A DNA stretch of 64,000 bases from Paraspadella gotoi (Eukaryota > Chaetognatha), in the NCBI GenBank assembly GCA_051294375.1, contig CM119269.1:14271918-14335917 (forward strand). Direction: 5' to 3'. Shown here piece after piece: positions 11,570-23,949 of the stretch; the stretch's first letter is position 1, and every line of letters starts with the position of its first letter. The notes beneath the pieces are model-generated. The model was not told where the DNA came from and made no database searches. It saw only the letters and a program-made list of their open reading frames with translations. The position numbers and the translations under genes are program-made.

Positions 11570-12960
11570 TCAAAGCAAGACATCATTGTGTTTATTTGTA
11601 TTGATAATTTTCTTTTAAATATAACAACCTTTATACAAGGAATTTAATTCTATTACTTATCATCCGTTAAATTAAGAAAAAAAAAATTTCGCGGAATAGC
11701 CATTGGAAAGGGTTCATGACTGACTTAATGATCGAATTTTTTTAGGTTTCTTTACTGCCCCCCTTTTTCACAAGACTAAAAGGTCATGATTATCATGTCA
11801 GTATGTCCATATTTCTGTACCCTTCCTGCAACCTGCATTCTGAATTTTCTTTTTTCCTTTCAAATGTATTAAATAAAAAAAATTATTTGAGAGAACGATT
11901 GGCGTGGAGATGCCATGGTAAGCTTAGAGTTACCCACTTCCGAATTTTTCGAATTTTTAAAACGAGGTTTTTTTTCCATCTATTCGAGACATAACACTAA
12001 CTATTGGTACTATTAATTTTTTATTTTTTTCATGAAATTTTGAGTAATCAGAGAAACGTTTAGCGTGCAAAAAAATATGGAAAAAAAAGAGAAAAAACGT
12101 TCTGACAATTTAAAAATTTATGGAGGAATCTATTAAAAATAAAGTCGTTGATTTATAAAAAAAATTAAACAATGTACGAAATTTAACATGTACGATACAA
12201 ACTCTGGTTTTAAACCAAATCCTTTTGAAATAGAAAAAAAAATAGAAAATAGAAAAAAATAAAAAAATAGAAAAAAACTTAACGTCAAATTTAACAGAAC
12301 ACAGCATTTACATAAAGATTTCCCAAATAAACAAAAATTTAAAAGATTTTATTCTCGATCAGTTTTAAATCGTATCTTGAAAAAGTAAGAAAAAGTAAAT
12401 TTTTCTTTGTCGTCACCCGCCAAGATTATTGATCGATTTTTTTTTAGATTAGAGAGACAAGTGGCCACTTGAGTTGGAGGCCTCCTACCTCTTTAGTCCT
12501 TACTTGGGGATCTGGTTGATCTGGGAATAAGGTGAGTCGATGCCCCGCGAGTCAGTTTTCAGGTTTCATCTACACAAAGATCGGGAATCAAAAATGAGGA
12601 ATACGACGAAATCGTTGTTAATCTAGAAACGATCGAAAAAAAGACAATCGGTAGGAATGGATGCTAAAATGGTGTTGTTTTTGGTTTTTTTTGTCTTTGT
12701 CTTTTTCTTTTTTTTTATCTTTTCTCTTCTCTCTCTTCTCTTCTCTTTTCTTTCTTTTCTTTTCTTTTCTTTTCTTTTCTTTTCTTTTTTTCTTTTTTCT
12801 TTTCCTTTTCTTTTCTTTCTTTCTTTTCTCTTCTTCAAATTTTTTACTTAACTTACTTCTGACTTTTTTTCTACATTTGTCTTTTATTTATTTATTTATT
12901 ATTTATTTATTTATTTTTTATTTATTTATTTATTTAATTGAATTATTTCTTTATTTTATA
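11570..12960 (+). repeat. Second copy of the ~1.5-kb duplicated stretch, with a different middle
   Basis: The outer parts match 9,920-10,225 and 10,826-11,544. The central 11,836-12,284 is unrelated to the first copy's middle and is A-rich toward its end. This is compatible with two haplotypes, one carrying an insertion or replacement, placed in tandem by the assembly. Confidence 0.75.
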
Positions 12961-13025
12961 CATTCATTTTGTATTTATTTATTATTTATTTATTTATTTA
13001 TTTTATTTATTTTATTTATTTATTT

Positions 13026-13056
<31 letters not shown>

Positions 13057-13145
13057 TGTTATTTTTTTTTTTAATTTTGTTTATAATAAGTTTCTTTCTT
13101 TCTTTCTTTCTTTCTTTCTTTTCTTTCTTCTTTCCTTTCTTTCCT

Positions 13146-13176
<31 letters not shown>

Positions 13177-13190
13177 GTCTTCTTTCGACC
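12885..13190. repeat. (TTTA)n followed by (TTTC)n compound microsatellite
   Basis: TTTA array to about 13,058, a T-rich spacer, then TTTC units at about 13,092-13,177. Confidence 0.95.
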
Positions 13191-13194
13191 CTCA

Positions 13195-14025
13195 CGTCGT
13201 TTTCAAATTCTCTCGTAAACTTTCGTCAAAAAATTTTCCTTTCGTCTTTCGACTCCGTCCCACTTTTTTCGCGCTCCTCGGGCCGGCGACGCTAATTGGC
13301 GCGAGTGTTAAATCATGCGAAGTCTGGTCGTACATTAATTAAAATCGCTTAAAAACCTTTCAAATTAAGTTAAATGTTTTGTTTGGTCTTTTTTTTTCTC
13401 TCTCTCTCTCTCTCTCTCTCACTTCACGTCACTAACCCTTTTTTCGGGCCAAAGAGACCAGTTTGGTCCTGGTTAATGGAGGTGGAGTTTGTGGGTGAAA
13501 TTATTAGAGTGGATGTCGGAAATAGTATTCGGGGTCGATTATTTTTTTTATCGTTGGTTTCAAACCTAATTTTCGTCAGTAGGTGAAGAAGACAAAATAA
13601 AAGACGTCTCGGCCAATAAATTAACGAATGGTTTATTCGTTATAATTTTTCTTTTCAAATATAAGGAGGCCAAATCTTCCGTGAGGCTAGGAGAGAGTCT
13701 ATTGAAGGCTTGCAGGCTTTTCCTATGAAATAGGTACAACCAATACAAAAATTATTAAGTCAATGAACAAGCTGTTCGACCTCCTTAATCTATGTTATGA
13801 CACATATTTCTAGTTCCAGCCTTTTTCCTCAATTTTTGAATGCTTAAGACAGCTAAGGGAGCTTTTAACAATTTAATTATGTCACAGTGATATCATGAAT
13901 AAATGGGCTGCCAGGTCTTTACTGTCTTTACTGCATCTAGAAAATGTTTACTGTTCTCTGACAGATTGAAAAACAACAACAACAACAATTTTGGTAAAGT
14001 TACTTTACTGACTAAAATTCCCTCG
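13195..14025. other. Non-coding sequence, nothing recognised
   Basis: Contains a GC-rich patch at about 13,240-13,300, a short (CT)n at 13,398-13,422 and anonymous sequence. No convincing gene. Confidence 0.5.
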
Positions 14026-14029
14026 AAAG

Positions 14030-14275
14030 CCACGTGGCGCCATCCCGATTCGAAATACGGCGCCACTGCCACTGCTTGTCCCAGCCTGAGAGCTGTGCTG
14101 CTGCTGACGCGGTCCAGCTGCGTCAGTGCATTTACGGCGCCTCCGGAAAGATTTATGGCGCCGCGGCAGCGCTGGGCGACGCCAATGCGCGGCGCCTCAA
14201 AGGATCGCGCCGGCGCCCTATGCTACTTCCGTTCAGACCATCGAGCGAAATTCTTCATACGCTCTAGTTAATTTC
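14030..14275. other. GC-rich island with six GGCGCC palindromes
   Basis: GGCGCC occurs at 14,036, 14,059, 14,136, 14,157, 14,191 and 14,212. Three forward frames stay open across the island. The frame at 14,034-14,267 reads as a mixed-composition 77-residue peptide containing CIYGASGKIYGAAAALGD, which is not simple repeat, but I do not recognise it. It could be an exon remnant, a small CpG island or a compositional accident. It is bounded downstream by (CT)n. Confidence 0.35.
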
Positions 14276-14288
14276 GACGGCCAGAGCT

Positions 14289-14461
<173 letters not shown>

Positions 14462-14466
<5 letters not shown>

Positions 14467-15588
14467 CAACGCTTTGATTCAGACTTTCCTTCTCTTTTCT
14501 TTCTCTGTCGCTGATTTGTTTGTGTTTACTCTACATAAGATTTTTTATTGTTACGCTTCGGTACAAAAATGAGTTTGAAAAGTGCTCACATTGACTAATA
14601 AGACTATAGTCTATTATTTTTTCAGATAATTCTCCATTCTATCTTTCCTTTTTTTCCCCTCGCTTAGTATTCATTCTACCTACGTTTCCCTTATAAATAA
14701 ATAAATCCGTTATCTCTTCATTTAAAATTTCTTCTTCGCGGCAACGATATTTTAAAATCGATTTCCTTCCTTGGCGAGGATATTATAAATTAAGTTAACA
14801 TATTGATTTAATCCTATCTATTTCGTTGCGTTGTTAGATTTAGAAAAACGTTCGAAATTGTTTACAATAACGATATTATTTTAGATTAAAAACGTACAAA
14901 TTTCGACTCTTGTTGCGTTTATAATGTGTCATTGATATTTATTGTCAAGATAAGAAGTCGTCTTTCGTGTCAAATTAGTGGCCACTCGTAGTCTTTGTGC
15001 GTGCTGGGGACTTTTAGTTATTATAAACACTATATAAACAATTATAGTTGTACAAAGGGGAATATTTATTTGATGTCATATATCTGACGAATAATGTGGT
15101 GTGAAGGAATCAGGCGCTTTTGTCAGGCTTTCAGTCGGCTTGAACACAGCCTGGTCACCACTTATTTTTTTCTTCTCTTACTCAAAACAAAAATATATGC
15201 GAAATGTAGCATCGCGTTGCCTTGACGACCTAACAAAACAGACAAAACAAATACGACCTTGAGGAAGAACCACAGAACACAGAAGCATTGAATCCGTCTC
15301 TCGTTCTATACTGTTGTTTGTTGTTTCATGTTTCCATCGCTTATTGTTCATTGCTGTTTATCGTTCATTGTTTATTGTTGAATGTTTTCTCTCCGACTCA
15401 ACGGTTTCTCTCATCTGACCTCATTTTCTTCTTCGTCCGAGAAACCTTTTTATTTTTTATTTTTCTTTCTTCTTTTTTGTTTTTTTTTTCTCGTGGAAGA
15501 ACAGTTGTTCTCACCTGTTCTCCAAGTCTTTCCTTCTGCCTCAATTCCTCCCAAGGTTTCTCATCTTTTTGTTTATCTTTATATTTTC

Positions 15589-15590
<2 letters not shown>
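14462..15590. other. Non-coding sequence, nothing recognised
   Basis: AT-rich, with a cluster of GTTTATTGTT / GTTCATTG short repeats near 15,310-15,385. The open frames at 15,288-15,708 are T-rich and end in CT repeat. Confidence 0.5.
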
Positions 15591-15674
<84 letters not shown>

Positions 15675-15676
15675 TT
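15591..15676. repeat. (CT)n microsatellite
   Basis: CT run with one CCT interruption. Confidence 0.97.
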
Positions 15677-16750
15677 CTTTCTTTTTATACGCGATTGTTT
15701 CTAAATGAAAGCGACTCATGCGTGAATCGCAGGCGATATAGTATATAAATGAATTACTACAACTTAGGTTATATCGTATCCGTTTTAATATTATCTCCTG
15801 GTACATTGATTAACTTACTCTTGGTTAAGATTAAATGAGAACTTTTTTTTAAATGAACTCTTTCCTTAGCTGGAGATAAAACCTGCTGCTATCTCTAGTT
15901 TCTTAATTTGAATAATTTTTAAAAAAAATATAAATCTGATACATGGTTAATTTGTTTTTGGTTTAATTCTTTTATTATACAAATTACGAAAGATAAAGAA
16001 TATGAAAAAGAGAATATTCAGTCGACTGGATTTCCGGCTCAATTGCTTATCGATAATTTCAGTTTTTTCTTCGATACTTCAATACTTCAATACTTTGATA
16101 CTTTTTTTCCAGCGCCATATTCAATTTCTTTTTTTTTTTTTTTTGTCATATTTTTTTATAGTTTTCTTTCACATAAAATTTCAATTTTTTTAAATTTTTT
16201 TTTTCGTTATTATTTTTTTATTTTTTTTACTGTCATTGTCAGCTGATTTGCCTCGTCTAATTTCCTTTTCTTTTGTACATTCCAACTTTACATTACTTTA
16301 CATTATTTTATTTTACGTTCCTCTTTCCCTCCTCCCGCCCAGTTTTATTCCCATCACTTTTAATTTCGCCTTCATCTTTTCTTTCTCATTTTCCTCCGCT
16401 CAACTTCCTCTTTATTTCTTTGTTCTTTCCTCCTCTTCTTTCCTCTTCGACGAATCTCCCTTTTCTTTTCCTTTTGTCCTCCATTTCCGCCATTTTCATC
16501 GCTTACAAAAAGAAAGAAAAAATCCTATTTTTTTTTTTCGACGTTTTAAATCTTTTTCTCTCTCTCATTTCCTCCCATGTTATATATATTTCCTTAAATA
16601 AAATATTCATTTACCTTGTTTACATTTTACTTCTATAAATATTCAATTCATTTCAATTTTCCATCTTTGCCCATTTGTTTCTGTCACCGCTATAGATGTC
16701 TCGACTTATATTTTCTTCACTTTAAAAGTTCCCCTGCCCACTCCTAAAAA
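15677..16750. other. T- and pyrimidine-rich non-coding sequence
   Basis: T-rich tracts at 16,125-16,230 and a TTC/TCC-rich stretch at 16,260-16,560. The Phe/Ser/Leu-rich open frames are compositional. Confidence 0.5.
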
Positions 16751-16756
16751 AAAAAA

Positions 16757-17113
16757 CAAGAACGGACTAGTTCAACGTGTTGCGCCGCATTGAGTTTGTT
16801 ACATACTCGTTTTTCTAAAAAAATCATGTGACTACACAAGTCTAAAACATATGTACAAGAAGCAGTTACAAAAACCTCACAATCACATGTCTGCAAAATA
16901 TTAAATTTATTGATTTAGTATGACAGAGTTACGATAGGTTGACTTTCTAATCATAAGAGAACATTTTTATAAGTTTAAAACGCACTTTCTTCCATGTATT
17001 TTTTTAAAACCCCCTATATTATCTAATTTCTAAGCATTTAAATTGTAAGTGAGACCAAAAAATGACCTATACAGTTTCTCCGAGTTTACTCGAGGCGCAA
17101 CTAAAAAAAAAAA
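16757..17113 (+). mobile_element. R1 dispersed repeat, diverged copy
   Basis: Begins CAAGAACGG, then GTGTTGCGCCGCATTGAG, and ends with TTTACTCGAGGCGCAACT plus about 11 A. The central part is diverged or replaced relative to the copy at 17,514-17,855. It forms an inverted pair with that copy. Confidence 0.65.
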
Positions 17114-17513
17114 TAAACCTTATTTCACACGTGAAGAGTTTCTCATCGACTTTCGATCTTTCCCTTCTCTTCATCTCCAATTACTTTTTTTTTCTTCCTC
17201 TTATGCTACCTGACATTTTTTCATTAACCCCCCTCCCCGATGCCCCCCGACTTGCCCGGCCCCCCCCTCCTCGAGGAAAGGACTTAAAACCCGAATCTGC
17301 CTCGCCTGCTCAGTCCTCAGTCCGCAGTGTATCCTCAATATCGTTTCTTTCCTTTTTTCCCTTTTTTTTTCACTGGCTGATCCTGAGTTTCATTGGCTTC
17401 TCTTTCTTTTCTTTTTTTTCCTAATTTTTTCTCTCTTTTTTTCTGCTATCTTTAATTTTTTTTTCTTTTCTATTCTTATGAAAATTGCTAAATTACTTGT
17501 TTGACTATCTTTA
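17114..17513. other. Pyrimidine-rich spacer between inverted R1 copies
   Basis: C- and T-rich sequence including several poly-C runs (about 17,228-17,270) and tandem TCAGTCCTCAGTCC. The 120-codon open frame from 17,062 has no recognisable domain. Confidence 0.4.
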
Positions 17514-17855
17514 TTTTTTTTAGTTGCGCCGCAAGTACTCGCGGAGTAACTCTATAAGTCGCTTTTCGGTAGGTCGGTCGGTCGATTGGTCCATGGGTAT
17601 GTCTGTCCGACGTGTCCGTCAGTCTGTCCCATTTACGTTAAAAATGCTCATAACTTGTATATAGTTGGGTGCTCATTTGTTAAGACAGAAAAAACCTCAA
17701 ATCTAAGCCACTGCCTTCAGGAAATTCTAAAACTATAAAGAATAAAAGACTTAATTGCGATGTAGTGAAAGTTATTGTAGTCATGTAGTCTTGTTATGTC
17801 ATGTCATGTCATGAGAAAGTCACTGCGGCGCAACACATTTGAATTACCGTTCTTG
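17514..17855 (-). mobile_element. R1 dispersed repeat, best-preserved copy
   Basis: Read on the minus strand it begins CAAGAACGGTAATTC, contains GTTGCGCCGCAGTGAC, a (CATGA)n-like patch, TGTCTTAACAAATGAG, a (CCGA)n patch and CGCGAGTACTTGCGGCG, and ends AACTA plus A-rich sequence. Length is about 340 bp. I see no protein or pol III box that would classify it. Confidence 0.75.
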
Positions 17856-18410
17856 TTTTTTTAGATTTAAAAAAAAACTATTATTTATTTATTTATTTAT
17901 TTATTTGTTAAAATATTTTTCTTATATTATGATATAATATTATTTATCTGTTTGGGATGGGGACGTTAGTGTTGTCTTCTGGACATAGAGGGTGCATCTA
18001 CACAACACAAGGTTTTCTCATAGATATCGTACATCATTTTGTTTGAAAATCATTAATGAGAAACTCATAATATCTACAAGACCGAACAAAAAAGAGGGAA
18101 ATGGATAATTTTTGGGGGGATTAAGGTTATATTGTATGATTATTTTTATCATAAGGATTAGACTACTTTGTAGAATCGTATGTTCTGGATAGGGGTACTT
18201 ACTGGGAAAAGTTTCATACCGGCACCTTTATTTAATATACTATCACATGATGGTCAGTCCGTAGAGAGATGCAAATATGGTCTTCTAAGCATCTAGGTTC
18301 CTAATTAGCTAAATAAAACATCGTTCTTGTTAGGAACTCATTCATTTCTATTGGCATCTATTTTTTCTCTCTTACTTATTTTTCTTCAACGCCTAATTTT
18401 CTTTGGCTTC
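17856..18410. other. Non-coding sequence with a short (TTTA)n
   Basis: A (TTTA)n tract at about 17,882-17,908, then anonymous sequence. Confidence 0.5.
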
Positions 18411-18660
18411 TCCTTTTCTTTTCTTTTCTTTTCTTTTCTTTTCTTTTCTTTTCTTTTCTTTTCTTTTCCTTTCTTTTCTTTTCTTTTCTTCTTTTCTTTT
18501 CTTTTCTTTTCTTTTCTTTTTTTTCTTTTTTTTCTTTTCTCTTCTTTTCTTTTCTTTTCATTCCATTTCCCTTTCTTTCCTTTCCTTCCCTGTACTTTCC
18601 TGTACTTTCCTTTCCTTTCCTTTCCTTTCATTTCCTTTTCCTCTCCGTTCCCTTTCCTTT
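18411..18660. repeat. (TTTTC)n pentanucleotide array degrading to TTTCC
   Basis: Many TTTTC units to about 18,560, then TTTCC/TTCCC variants. All long open frames here (Phe-Leu-Ser-rich forward, Lys-Glu-Arg-rich reverse) are repeat translations. Confidence 0.97.
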
Positions 18661-18929
18661 CCTCCGCTCGAACCCTCTTTCCCGCGCATCTTCCTCCATT
18701 ATTTCCAGTCGCGTTTCGTTGGAAATCCATTTTGTTTTCCTTTTCTTTTTTCCTTCTCTTCACCTTTGGAGGCTGCCGGGGTCTCAATTCCTCCCCCCCC
18801 TCTCTGCCGGGGTCTCTATTCCTTCCCCTCTCTCTTTTCCTCCTTGGGCTTCCTCCACTTTGAGAGAGGAAGGAGGATCTTAATCACCCTAGTAGGTCAT
18901 CGAGAGGTGTCATACGCCTCACTCCTCCT

Positions 18930-18930
18930 A

Positions 18931-18987
<57 letters not shown>

Positions 18988-19015
18988 TTTCCTCTCTCTC
19001 TCTCTCTCTCTCTCG
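18930..19015. repeat. (CT)n microsatellite, interrupted
   Basis: CT run with short CCT and TTTTCC interruptions. Confidence 0.96.
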
Positions 19016-19219
19016 TCGTTCTTCTCCCCCATTTCCTCCTCCTCTTCCTCCTTCTCCTCCCGCCGCTTTCCCCCCCCTTCACGTGCTCTCGACGCTCGCG
19101 TCATCCACGGCCACCACGTCTCCCATAATTTCGCGCGCGTCACGGACTCCGTGCCAACTTTTTTTTCCACTTTTCTTTTTTCCTTTCACCTTCTATTTCA
19201 CTCTGTCTCTGTCTACTCC

Positions 19220-19232
19220 TCTGTCTCCCTCT

Positions 19233-19308
<76 letters not shown>

Positions 19309-19355
19309 CTCTCTCTCTTTTCTCTCTCTCCAGGAGTTTTTGGTTCTTTCCCGGG

Positions 19356-19421
<66 letters not shown>
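19220..19421. repeat. Compound (CT)n microsatellite
   Basis: Two CT blocks (about 19,220-19,330 and 19,362-19,421) separated by about 30 bp of non-repeat sequence. Confidence 0.96.
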
Positions 19422-19422
<1 letters not shown>

Positions 19423-19774
19423 CCACCTCTTCTTTCGCCTCATTTAGTGGCATTTCGAAACGGAACCGAAAACTAAAGAAAAAAAAACGAAAAACAAAAA
19501 AACCAAAACAAAATAACAAAAAAGAAAAAAACCCAAACATTAATAAAAAAAAGGGAAAGAAATGATGATCTAAAGCGAAACTCGCTAATCCGTTTTGCGA
19601 TCGAGTGTTTTTTTTTTTCTAATTTTTTAAAATATTTTTTATCCTATGCTAATGCATTTTGCGTCGCAGTTAATAACAGCGTGACCAATATACGCGCGAG
19701 CAAAACGCCGACAGCTTCCAACTTCATCTTCCCCCACCAAGGAAAGAAAAAAAATTTAAAAAACAATTTTTAAA

Positions 19775-19778
<4 letters not shown>

Positions 19779-19833
<55 letters not shown>
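19779..19833. repeat. (CT)n microsatellite
   Basis: Nearly perfect CT run. Confidence 0.97.
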
Positions 19834-19836
<3 letters not shown>

Positions 19837-22100
19837 AAACGCAACACTTATTTTTGGAAGTCAATTTAGTCGGTAGACATTTCACGTTTCTATTCTTTCT
19901 CTTTTTTTTCTCGTTTTAAAAAACTCGTCTTCCATTTTTTTTTTGTTTAAAAAAAATGAGGCTAGATGTCGGATTGTTTTTCTTTTTTGTTTGTGTTTTT
20001 TCTATTTGTCTATGTTTCGTGTCATGGATTGTTAGTTTTTTTGGTTTTTTTTAGTTTCGAATTTTTGATATTATTTCCACAATTTTGGGTATAATTATGC
20101 AGACAAAGTTTACTTTTAGTTGTTATTTTCGCTTTCAACCTACGAGGAATTTAAACAGACGGAATCAGCAGGAAATCTTGTCAGAAAAAAACCTCTGGTC
20201 ATTCTTCAATGGATAACCGTCATCGTTGACGCCGTTATAATCATCATCATCATCGTCATCATCATTCTCATCATCATCTCCATCATCTAAATCCGTCCCT
20301 CTCCTTCTCCGCCGGAAAAATCCTTCGGACCGAGAAAATAAAGGAGTTGGCCGGAATCTCTTTCATTCCGGGCGAGACGCGTCATTTGCCACCGATGGCG
20401 CGGTAATGCCCAACCCCTTCGACTTTGATGGCGCGCCCACGCAACCGCCCCCTTTTGTCGAGTCGGAAGACTAACGTTGGCGCCCTCTTTAAGGATCCAT
20501 CATGGCCTCCGCTCAATTATGCACCCAAGATGCACAGAGAGAGAGAGAGAGAGCGAGAGGGAGAGTTCCTCAATCAGATCCCATGATTCCGTCGTGAACG
20601 TCGATTCGCATTCATGACCTGAATACAATCCAATGAATGTTCATTCAACAAGATGGACTTTGGAATTTGCACTCCGGGCACTTTCCAGTGGACAGGCAAT
20701 GTTGGTTCAAGGCTTTGATTCCTCTTTCACGATATTAACGCGGCAAAACCCAGCGTGCGTTGAATCAAGGCTTTAGTTAATTAACTAAAAGGCTTCTTGG
20801 ATCCTTCTTTGGCTTTTTCTTTAACTTTTTAATCGATATAGTGGAAAAATTGGTTTTAAAAAATTCGTTTTAAAAAAAACATAAAAATTGCGAAAATATT
20901 GTACTCTTTCGTTTTCAGTTTCCGAATTCTTAGCAATTTTTGATTTTCGGTTAATTAATAAAAATTAATTCAAATTAACGAGGACGCGTCGACCTTTTTC
21001 GATCAATCTAAGACGACGACAAACGACGACGACGACGACGACAGCTAACGACAACGTCTTAATTCCCTCACATTCCTCTCTTTATTTCCTTTTATGGATT
21101 AAAACCCATTTCTCTCCCGCGACTATTTTTTTTTTCGAGAAAGAGAGTCCCCCCTCGGGGGGGGGGGCAGATTTCTTCCCAAATTTCCTTTCTTCTTTTT
21201 TTTTTGTCTTCGATCGGATTACGTTAACCTTTCGCCGTTTCATTTACTTTCTTTGCTTGATACTTATTGACTTAGAAGAGAGCTTTACTGGGTATCGTTC
21301 GATACCGTAATACTATAATTGCGATAAGTTTTCTTCGGCTGATAAAAAAAGAAGTACGTGCTTCCTAGTAGTACTTTGTAAAAAAGTAAAATTTATCCAC
21401 TCTTAAACAATAAACATATGTTATGTTATGAAGTTAATTCAATTTTAATATTTAATATTTAATATTTAATAAGTGAGTTTTGCTTTTTGCTTTTTCTCTA
21501 TCAAGAACGTGACATCGAAATTTAGCTAAACACCCGCCATTTTCCTATACTACAAATGTCCTTTTCTTATCTTTCCCCCTTTCCCCTTCCAACTTTCTCC
21601 TTTTCCTTTCTATACCTTCTCCCATCTCCTCTTCTCCACTTCTCTTCTCATTTCCTTTCTTTAACTTTCTTCTTTTCCTCTCTTCACCCTCTTTTATCTT
21701 AACTTACTTCCTTCTCTTCTCATTTCCTTCCTTTGACTCTCTCCTTTTCCTCTCTTCGCCTTCTTTCATCTTAACTTACTTCCTTCTCTTCTCATTTCCT
21801 TCCTTTGACACTCTCCTTTTCCTCTCTTTACCTGTTTTCCTTTATTCTCTTTTCCCTTCTTTTTTTCCCTTCCACCTCATAAAAAAGGAAAAGAAATTAA
21901 AGACGTGCGACTTCTCGGTTTCCGGTTTTTCTCGGCGCCGAATTTCGAGGTTTTGGGGTCACGAACGAGATTTCGGCGCCACTTTCGAATCGGACGAGAG
22001 GCGTCCGTCGACGCCGGTCGACCCCGTACATCTTCGGACTTACGATTTTATGGAAGAGCCTCATTTTTGTTCTTTTATTCCTAAAAAAAATTTTAAAGTT
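19834..22100. other. Non-coding sequence with minor repeats
   Basis: Contains (ATC)n near 20,238-20,285, GATGGCGC-type sites near 20,395-20,480, (GAC)n near 21,012-21,050, a run of about 11 G near 21,155-21,168, (TTAATA)n-like sequence near 21,447-21,475, and CTTCTCATTTCCTTCC-type repeats (period about 72 bp) at about 21,640-21,830. No gene recognised. Confidence 0.5.
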
Positions 22101-22104
22101 AATA

Positions 22105-22265
22105 TTTAACCCTTTAATAAATATTTAACTTTTAAAATCTTTAACCTAACCTCTGACATTATCCTTAACCCTAAACCCTAACCCCCTTAACCCTCATCCC
22201 TAACCAAATCCCTAACTTAATATTTAAACATAAAACTAAGCCTAACTTAATTTTTAAGTCTTACC
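22105..22265. repeat. Degenerate telomere-like CCCTAA/CCTAA tract
   Basis: Irregular TTAACCC, CCCTAAA, CCCTAACCCCC and CCTAAC units spread over about 150 bp. It resembles interstitial telomeric sequence of the TTAGGG or TTAGG class, but no perfect run longer than two to three units is present. Confidence 0.4.
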
Positions 22266-22274
22266 CAGAGAGAG

Positions 22275-22275
22275 T

Positions 22276-22330
<55 letters not shown>

Positions 22331-22374
22331 GAGAAGAGAGAGAGAGAAAGAGAGAGAGAGAAAGAGAGAGAGAG
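22275..22374. repeat. (GA)n microsatellite, interrupted
   Basis: GA run with GGAGA and AAGA interruptions. The Arg-Glu frame over it is a repeat translation. Confidence 0.97.
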
Positions 22375-22466
22375 TATAATATACCTAAACATAATGCCAT
22401 TCACTCGTAAGTTTTTCCTTTTCCTAAATTATTCATCTCAAGATCCGTTCATCTTGAGATCAGTCT

Positions 22467-22467
<1 letters not shown>

Positions 22468-22507
<40 letters not shown>
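22468..22507. repeat. (GGC)13 microsatellite
   Basis: Perfect GGC run flanked by TCTC and GCAGTCG. Confidence 0.95.
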
Positions 22508-23289
<782 letters not shown>

Positions 23290-23562
23290 CCGGATGCCGA
23301 CTAAGAACTGTGAGAAAATGAGGAAAGGTGGAAATATGGGTTCGCCGTCGACGGAAGCGCCGCCGAACGCAGCAGGGGCCGGCGGCGCAGGGGGCAGCCG
23401 CCTTTTTCCGAATTCCAAGAAAAGAGGAATCCGATAAAACGTTCTAATGGATGTAAGCGTCTGGGCGTGGTCGAATTTTCTGCCCCTTTAACCCAGAACC
23501 TTCGTCGGCAGCCCCTCGTTGGGCGACCAGAATTACCCAATAGATTTCTGAACAATCAGGCA

Positions 23563-23879
23563 TAATCACTAAAGAATAGCAAAAATTTTAAAATCCAGTA
23601 GAAAAAAAATTCGAATAATTGATCCTAAACAAATCTGTTTACATTTTTTATTTTTCAATTTTCGCAGAAGACCATATTTGTACATGGTACTCACGATAGA
23701 GAATGTTAAAATTTTAAATTTGTAAAAATAATCTCTATAAACCATTTTAAAATTTTTACATATTCTATGGTGAGTACGATGTGAGCTACTGCAAAAATTT
23801 ATTTATCAATATTCTTTGATAGTTCATGATCAACTATTCGAATTTTGATCTGCAACTTAATACGCCTTAGTGATCACAC
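23563..23879. mobile_element. 317-bp foldback (imperfect palindrome) element in segment A
   Basis: The two halves pair about a centre near 23,721. The outermost match is ATCACTAAAG against CCTTAGTGAT. Then come AATTCGAATAATTGATC against GATCAACTATTCGAATT, AATTTTCGCAG against CTGCAAAAATT, and GTACTCACGATAG against CTATGGTGAGTAC. It could be a foldback MITE or a hairpin-RNA-like locus. No coding capacity. Other copies: 33,821-34,129 and 49,541-49,846. Confidence 0.7.
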
Positions 23880-23949
23880 ACAAATAACGAAAGGAATTTA
23901 TCTAAATTCAATTAAAAAATAAAAGCTCAATCACAATCCCGAACGCTCT

